Positions 44,894-48,905 of a stretch of DNA of 48,905 nt are shown here, one piece after another. The translations under genes and the position numbers were made by a program. The stretch is from a bacterium (GTDB taxonomy: Bacteria > UBA10199 > DSSB01), in NCBI GenBank assembly GCA_035281585.1, contig DATEDP010000112.1:1-48905 (forward strand). Reading direction: 5' to 3'. Position 1 is the first letter of the stretch; every line of letters starts with the position of its first letter. The notes under the pieces are model-generated. The model did no database searches. It worked only from the letters and a program-made list of their open reading frames with translations, and was not told where the DNA came from.

Positions 44894-46279
44894 TTAGCGT
44901 AATTTTTCGGCGTAAAGGTAGACCGCCGACTTCATCCCCTTTTTCCAATCCGGCAGGTAGAGGCTCTCGTTCTCGCCATGGGCATTGCAATAGGGGTCTT
45001 CCAAGCCGACCAAGAGGGCCGGAATGCCGCCGAAAGCTTGAGTCAGCGGCTCGACGAAAGGAATGGTCCCGCCGCAGCCGATGAAGGCGGCCGGCCGGCC
45101 ATAGCCTTTCTCCAGAGCCCGGGCGGCGGCCTCGTAAGCCGGCCCCACCGGATTCACGTGCCAGGGCCTTCCGGCCGTCCCCGGCGTGACTTTGACTTCG
45201 GCGCCGGCCGGCGGGTCTTGCTGCAGAAAGCTCACCAAGCGGTCGCGACTCTTTCCCGGATCCATGTCGCTGACGATGCGGATCGAAACCTTGGCCCGGG
45301 CCCACTCGACGATCTGATTGCTGGTCTTCTCGACTTGCGGCGCGTCGATGCCGAGAATGGCGGCGGCCGGCCGGCACCAAATTCTTTCGTAGACGCTGAA
45401 CTCCTTCTCGCCGGCGAGGCGCAGCGAAGGCACCGCGCCGACCTGCTCCAGGAACTGCCTCTCATCGAAGGGCAGCGATTGCAGCCTTTCCTTCTCGACG
45501 CCGGTGACCGGCCGGACGCCTTCGTAAAAATCGGGAATCGCGATTTTGCCTTCGGGTGTCCGCAGCCGGGCCAAGATTTGATTCAAGGCGCTGAGCGCAT
45601 CCAGCGCCGGACCGCCCCACATCCCGCTGTGCACCGGATGATCAAGGGTGCGGACCTCGATCACGGCATCGACCAATCCGCGCAGACGATAGGTGAGCGA
45701 AGGCAGGCCGAGGTCGAGGTTGGCGGTGTCGGTCAAGACCATCAGGTCGCAGGCCAGCTTTTCGCGGTATTGCTCGAGAAACCGCTCCAAATATTCGCTT
45801 CCGGTTTCCTCTTCGCCTTCAATAAAGAAGCGGACGTTGACCGGCAGCTTCCCGCCGGTCTTGAGATAGGCTTCCAACGCGGCGAGGTGCATGAGGCCGC
45901 CGGCCTTGTCGTCGACGACGCCCCGGCCATAGAGTCGGTCGCCGCGGCGCTGCGGCTCGAAGGCCGGCGAGAGCCATTTCTCGGGCCGGCCCGGCGGTTG
46001 AACGTCGTGATGGGCGTAAAGCAAGATGGTCGGAGCGCCGGGAGCATGGAGCCAATCGCCGTAGACGTAGGGCGGAGCTCCCGGAACTTCGAGGAGCGCG
46101 ACGTTTTCCAGGCCGGCGTCTTGCATTCGTCGGGCGGTCCACTTCGCCGAGGCGACCAAGGTCTCGGGGGGATAGCCCGGGAAGCTGACCGAAGGGATCC
46201 GTGCATAATCCGAAAGCTCCTGCACGAAACGTTCGAAATTCGACTCGATGTAAGCAATGGCTTGATCAATGGAAGACAT
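44894..46279 (-). CDS. M20 family metallo-dipeptidase
   Basis: A 461-aa cytoplasmic zinc peptidase, M20A dipeptidase/carnosinase-like. The first metal His and Asp are in AHHDV (His90-91, Asp92), the bridging Asp in GVVDDKAG (about 124), and the catalytic base plus metal Glu in IEGEEETGSE (about 156-157). The dimerisation/lid domain holds HPVHSGMWGG (about 215). The C-terminal metal His is in NAHGENES. The ATG has no good ribosome site upstream. Divergent from the small DUF6899-like gene, with 58 nt between. Confidence 0.95.
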   Translation of the reverse strand: MSSIDQAIAYIESNFERFVQELSDYARIPSVSFPGYPPETLVASAKWTARRMQDAGLENVALLEVPGAPPYVYGDWLHAPGAPTILLYAHHDVQPPGRPEKWLSPAFEPQRRGDRLYGRGVVDDKAGGLMHLAALEAYLKTGGKLPVNVRFFIEGEEETGSEYLERFLEQYREKLACDLMVLTDTANLDLGLPSLTYRLRGLVDAVIEVRTLDHPVHSGMWGGPALDALSALNQILARLRTPEGKIAIPDFYEGVRPVTGVEKERLQSLPFDERQFLEQVGAVPSLRLAGEKEFSVYERIWCRPAAAILGIDAPQVEKTSNQIVEWARAKVSIRIVSDMDPGKSRDRLVSFLQQDPPAGAEVKVTPGTAGRPWHVNPVGPAYEAAARALEKGYGRPAAFIGCGGTIPFVEPLTQAFGGIPALLVGLEDPYCNAHGENESLYLPDWKKGMKSAVYLYAEKLR

Positions 46280-46337
46280 GGAGGCACGTTACGATAAAGC
46301 CAAACCGGACGGCAAATCATTCCCAGGAGGAGCCAAG

Positions 46338-46604
46338 ATGCCCTACATCAAGATGGAACAGCGTCAAAAACTCGACGATGGAGCCATGCCGCAGGACGCC
46401 GGCGAGCTGAACTACGCCATGACGCGGCTCGTCCACCGCTATCTCGAAGCGAAGGGCCTGCGCTATTCAACCTTGAATGAAATCATGGGAGTGTTCAGCT
46501 GCGCGGCGCAGGAATTCTACCGCCGTTGGGCCATTCCCTACGAAGATTCGAAAATCCGGGAGAACGGCGACGTGGCCCCGAAAATCGGCAATTCCGCCCC
46601 TTAA
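46338..46604 (+). CDS. Conserved small protein, DUF6899-like
   Basis: An 88-aa protein of a family often seen as MPYIKxxxRxxLD openings. Conserved points are MPYIKMEQRQKLDDG, GELNYAMTRLVHRYL, LRYSTLNEIMGVFSCAAQEFYRRWAIPYE and the ENGDV tail. The family is found across bacteria, archaea and phages with unknown function, and it appears as a compact helical domain. ATG 46338 is chosen because GGAGGAG sits just upstream and homologues start at MPYI; the frame to 46269 is open but would read over the M20 start. Confidence 0.88.
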   Translation: MPYIKMEQRQKLDDGAMPQDAGELNYAMTRLVHRYLEAKGLRYSTLNEIMGVFSCAAQEFYRRWAIPYEDSKIRENGDVAPKIGNSAP

Positions 46605-46636
46605 AATGAGGATTTCTCAAAAGCGCTTTTCATTTT
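46603..46636 (+). terminator. Putative terminator/hairpin after the DUF6899-like gene
   Basis: AAAATGA (46603-46609) pairs with TCATTTT (46630-46636), and the perfect palindrome AAAAGCGCTTTT (46619-46630) lies within. The final ATTTT run gives partial terminator character. Confidence 0.35.
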
Positions 46637-46650
46637 GAAAAATTCACAGC

Positions 46651-46705
46651 TTATCCACAGGCGCTAAGCTGGGGATATTCTTCACTTTCAAAATTATTAT
46701 CCACA
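46651..46705 (+). promoter_or_regulatory. Two perfect DnaA boxes in an AT-rich intergenic region
   Basis: TTATCCACA at 46651-46659 and again at 46697-46705, same strand, 46 nt start to start. Both equal the high-affinity DnaA box consensus. The 170-nt space is AT-rich against a GC-rich chromosome. It may bind DnaA for regulation or titration, or be part of an origin; no dnaA, dnaN or rpmH gene is nearby. Confidence 0.6.
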
Positions 46706-46774
46706 GAGTTATTGGCACGCTGTTTGTAACTTATATCGCTTGTAACGTATGGCAATGCCAAGAAAGGAGGCCAT

Positions 46775-47215
46775 ATGAATCAGGGTAAGTTCCAAGCACT
46801 GGCCGATCGATTGGGCCAGCGACGTGAAAAAAACCTGCGGGAGCGGCGTCCTATGCCGCATTACGAGCCGATCTTTCGCGATTTCGATGTCGAGGAAGTC
46901 CGGCCTTCGAAACAGCTCTCCCTCACCTTCGAAGAGCTCAATCCGGTCCTGGAAGTCTACCAACGCTTCGACTCCCGGGCTCGCGAGATCGAGTGGTCGG
47001 TCTACGGCGGCAATGGCGAGTTCCTGCTCCAGTTCGGATGCCGGCTCGACGGCGGAGTCTATGAGATCCACAGCATCCACCCGGAGCTGCTGCAAAGCCG
47101 GGAGGAGATGCGAGGTTATCTCGAGGAGCTGAACCGCCGTCTGGCCACCCTCTACCCGGCTCTCGAGCTGCTGCAAGACCGGGACGGGAAGCCGCTCTTG
47201 CAAAAAAGAGGATAG
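46775..47215 (+). CDS. Hypothetical protein, 146 aa
   Basis: I do not recognise the family. It is soluble with no signal peptide and starts MNQGKFQALADRLGQRREKN, an acidic/basic helix. Residues 45-105 look like an alpha/beta unit (LSLTFEELNPVLEVYQRF, IEWSVYGGNGEFLLQFGCRL, VYEIHSIHPELL), ending with a long charged helix (SREEMRGYLEELNRRLATLYP). The ribosome site is AAAGGAGG. It sits just downstream of the DnaA boxes and 38 nt before mutM, so it may be co-expressed with mutM or be DnaA-controlled. Confidence 0.8.
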   Translation: MNQGKFQALADRLGQRREKNLRERRPMPHYEPIFRDFDVEEVRPSKQLSLTFEELNPVLEVYQRFDSRAREIEWSVYGGNGEFLLQFGCRLDGGVYEIHSIHPELLQSREEMRGYLEELNRRLATLYPALELLQDRDGKPLLQKRG

Positions 47216-47253
47216 GCGTTGAAGCTCGGCTAGGTGGGATATATTAGGATGCT

Positions 47254-48081
47254 ATGCCGGAGCTTCCCGAAGTTGAAACCATTCGACGCAGCCTGCTCTT
47301 CCTCGAAGGGCGGAGCATCGCCTCTCTCTCCTTCTCGCGCCTCGCTCCCATCGAAACCACTCGGCCCGAGGCTTTGGTGAAAAACTTCCAGGGCCGCAAG
47401 CTTGGCAGGCTGGAAAGGCGCGGCAAATATCTCCTGATCGGCAATGAAGAAGACGCGGCCCTGGTGCTCCATCTCGGCATGAGCGGCCGACTGCAGTTTT
47501 TCGCCGCCGCTCCGGTTCGGGCCGACAAGCATGCCCACATGGTTTTCGAATTCAAGGACGGCTCGCAGCTGATCTACCAGGATCCTCGCCGCTTCGGCAC
47601 TCTTTCGCTCAGCCTGCGCCGCGAGCGCGATGACAATGCCTTTCTCCGAAGACTGGGCCCCGATTTCCTCGCCGAGGATTGGAGCGCGGCCGATTTCGTC
47701 GCCCGCTGCCGGCGCCACCCGGGAATCGACCTGAAGGCCTTGACCCTTCATCAAGGAATCGCCGCCGGCTTGGGGAACATCTACGCCTGTGAAGCCCTTT
47801 ACCGGGCGAGACTGAGCCCCCGCCGCCGGGTTCGCCGCACCAAGGACGCCGAGCTAGCCCGGCTCTGGGAGGCGGCCCGAGCCACCCTTCGATTGGGAAT
47901 CGAAATGGGCGGCAGCAGCCTCCGCGATTACTTCGACGGCTTGGGCAATCGAGGCGTGATGAAGGAGTATCTCCAGGTTTACGATCGGGAAGGAATGAGA
48001 ACTCTCGATGGAAAGGGGACGGTGCGGCGGATGGTGCAGCAGGGTCGTTCGACTTGGTATAGCCCCGAAGTGCAGCGCTAA
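47254..48081 (+). CDS. mutM: Formamidopyrimidine-DNA glycosylase, zincless-finger form
   Basis: Removes 8-oxoguanine and other oxidised purines by N-glycosylase/AP-lyase action. It starts MPELPEVETIRR with the catalytic Pro2 and Glu3, has Lys58 in RRGKYLL, LHLGMSGRL, DPRRFGTLS, and the H2TH part IAAGLGNIYACEALYRARLSP. The C-terminal finger region (242-275) keeps the Arg of QGRSTWYSP but has no cysteines where the CxxC...CxxC pairs should be, so it is zincless. The length is normal (275 aa). It is a genuine gene with a substituted finger, like NEIL1-type zincless fingers. Confidence 0.94.
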   Translation: MPELPEVETIRRSLLFLEGRSIASLSFSRLAPIETTRPEALVKNFQGRKLGRLERRGKYLLIGNEEDAALVLHLGMSGRLQFFAAAPVRADKHAHMVFEFKDGSQLIYQDPRRFGTLSLSLRRERDDNAFLRRLGPDFLAEDWSAADFVARCRRHPGIDLKALTLHQGIAAGLGNIYACEALYRARLSPRRRVRRTKDAELARLWEAARATLRLGIEMGGSSLRDYFDGLGNRGVMKEYLQVYDREGMRTLDGKGTVRRMVQQGRSTWYSPEVQR

Positions 48082-48088
48082 ATAAGAA

Positions 48089-48114
48089 GGGCAATCCCCC
48101 GGAAGGGATTGCCC
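48089..48114. terminator. GC hairpin terminator after mutM
   Basis: GGGCAATCCC-CCGGAA-GGGATTGCCC, a perfect 10-bp stem with a 6-nt loop 7 nt after the mutM stop. There is no T-tract, so it may act as a stable 3-prime end or as a rho-assisted stop. Confidence 0.6.
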
Positions 48115-48259
48115 TCCACCCTACTCGACACGCTCCTCACTCATGATGAGAAACCCCTAGATGGTATGCTATTTGATAATGTAAAAGTTAGGCCAAACTA
48201 TGCTAATCGTAAAGATATTTTTTCTTATTTTCAAAAAGGCCTGAAAACACCGATAATGA

Positions 48260-48286
48260 TTGACTAAAAAGATGGTGACTTATAGA
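48260..48286 (+). promoter_or_regulatory. Candidate tRNA-Ala promoter
   Basis: TTGACT (48260-48265), a 15-nt spacer, TATAGA (48281-48286), 32 nt before the tRNA. The spacing is one or two bases short of ideal. The whole 48115-48318 stretch is AT-rich and holds nothing else I recognise. Confidence 0.4.
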
Positions 48287-48318
48287 CAGGTCGCCACCAA
48301 AATCGGTTGACCGACAAT

Positions 48319-48391
48319 GGGGACGTAGCTCAGCTGGGAGAGCGCCTGAATGGCATTCAGGAGGTCGGCGGTTCGATCCCGCTCGTCTCCA
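48319..48391 (+). tRNA. tRNA-Ala, anticodon GGC
   Basis: A complete cloverleaf by eye: acceptor GGGGACG/CGTCTCC with the G3-U70 wobble pair that marks alanine tRNAs, D arm GCTC/GAGC, anticodon stem CCTGA/TCAGG with loop ATGGCAT (anticodon GGC), T arm with GGTTCGATCCC. Discriminator A73 is present, CCA is not encoded. It reads GCC and GCU codons. Its 3-prime half overlaps the antisense end of the MlaC-type gene. Confidence 0.97.
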
Positions 48392-48905
48392 CATTCTTCC
48401 TCATTCTCCGCTCCAGACCGGAGAAACCTTCGACCCGAAAAATCCGATTGAAGGGTCCGCGGTAGTTGCGGCTCAGCAAAGCCCCCTGCACCGCCAAATC
48501 CACGATCTTGAAAGAATCGCCGCTCGGCGCCAAGGTCCATTCGATCCGAACCGGCCGCCGATCGACCAGGCCTCGTATCGCGACAACCGATTCGCGGCCC
48601 TCTTGTCGCTCGAGTGAGAGCTCGGCTCGGCTCAGCCTTTTTCCGTTCCAACGGTCGGCCTGGTGCGCCAGTCCGCGGGTGACGGCTTCGACGAAGAGCC
48701 GGCGCAATCGCGCCGACTCTTCGGGACTGAGCTTGGCTTGGAAATCTTGGGTCGCCCGGTCGAAGAGAGCCGAGAAGTCATAATATCGCTCCACCCGCAG
48801 CTGGATCGCCTCCTTCGGCGCCAAGCTCATGTCGCGCAAGGCCCCGCGGGCGAAGTCGACCGGCCCCGGAGCCGCCAGGGCGGCTCGCCCCAGGAAGAGA
48901 AGAAA
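48357..48905 (-). CDS. MlaC/Ttg2D-family phospholipid-binding protein, partial (N-terminus beyond right edge)
   Basis: The frame enters from the right edge with a signal-peptide-like hydrophobic run (FLLFLGRAALAAPG), so the start lies outside. LRDMSLAPKEAIQLRVERYYDF, LSPEESARLRRLFVEAVTRGL and VDRRPVRIEWTLAPSGDSFKIVDLAVQGALL match MlaC (toluene-tolerance Ttg2D) proteins, periplasmic carriers of phospholipid between outer and inner membranes. The MlaDEF transporter would be expected upstream, outside the window. The last 11 residues (VETSGIEPPTS) come from the antisense strand of tRNA-Ala, where the stop lies. I take the true fold to end before them. Confidence 0.85.
   Translation of the reverse strand, partial: FLLFLGRAALAAPGPVDFARGALRDMSLAPKEAIQLRVERYYDFSALFDRATQDFQAKLSPEESARLRRLFVEAVTRGLAHQADRWNGKRLSRAELSLERQEGRESVVAIRGLVDRRPVRIEWTLAPSGDSFKIVDLAVQGALLSRNYRGPFNRIFRVEGFSGLERRMRKNVETSGIEPPTS

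Noticed and set aside
46651-46705. Calling this the chromosomal origin outright
   Set aside because: Two DnaA boxes are suggestive, but no origin-linked genes or skew evidence are available; kept as a finding only.
48280-48651. Minus-strand frame with DRTADLLNAIQALSQLSYVP
   Set aside because: Well-known artefact of reading tRNA-Ala antisense.

Overview
The window is GC-rich bacterial chromosome, densely coded, with about 43 protein genes, one tRNA, no rRNA and no recognisable transposase, phage or CRISPR. No gene-free stretch exceeds 300 bases. Several traits suggest an uncultivated deltaproteobacterial or myxobacteria-like lineage: a MYXO-CTERM-like sorting tail on a Cys/Asp-repeat surface protein, an HD-GYP regulator, leuCDB-asd genes, small paired-Cys proteins, and many intergenic hairpin repeats. 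The lineage is inferred; no marker gene in the window settles it.

Layout. 1-6.8 kb: a partial hydrophobic protein and three tandem, clearly paralogous genes of unknown function (568, 572 and 582 aa) that share an N-terminal motif, six equivalent cysteines, a glycine-rich membrane-like C-terminal region and an almost identical C-terminal tail ending PVD(P/E)(Y/F)GP. 6.9-12.6 kb: a secreted protein, a sugar-nucleotide epimerase, a DUF488 protein, nadA, NAD-dependent ligA and a histidine phosphatase. 12.8-25.3 kb: a two-domain M16 peptidase with a small secreted protein, a LOG-family hydrolase, an NfuA-type Fe-S carrier, a GH15 enzyme with a fused trehalose-phosphate synthase/phosphatase, a MagIII-like glycosylase, a class V aminotransferase and a large MscS-type channel. 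25.4-35.8 kb: two cell-surface proteins; a six-gene minus-strand operon that includes a bacterial homologue of the eukaryotic sterol sensor INSIG and a 17-beta-HSD4/MFE-2-like dehydrogenase; an HD-GYP response regulator; an HpnA-like epimerase that has lost its catalytic Tyr and Lys; and a CruF-family carotenoid protein. 35.9-42.9 kb: asd and leuB on one strand, leuC and leuD on the other, a zinc-ribbon protein, an alpha/beta hydrolase, a YetF-type protein and an SDR. 43-48.9 kb: an aromatic/Gly-rich secreted protein, an M20 dipeptidase, a DUF6899-like small protein, an AT-rich stretch with two perfect DnaA boxes, a Fpg glycosylase without zinc-finger cysteines, tRNA-Ala(GGC), and an MlaC-type gene that overlaps the tRNA antisense.

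How the genes fit together. Amino-acid biosynthesis (leuB/C/D, asd), NAD synthesis with its consumer LigA, DNA repair (ligA, MagIII-like, mutM) and trehalose metabolism are ordinary housekeeping. The 27.7-36 kb stretch has an isoprenoid/membrane-lipid theme (INSIG, MFE-2-like SDR, HpnA-like, CruF), which is inference. Intergenic repeats fall into at least four families. Two have the GTAG-foot-plus-hairpin form of REP elements, and three genes use the TAG of that foot as their stop codon.

The best candidates for something undescribed are the three-paralog cluster at the left end and the INSIG operon.
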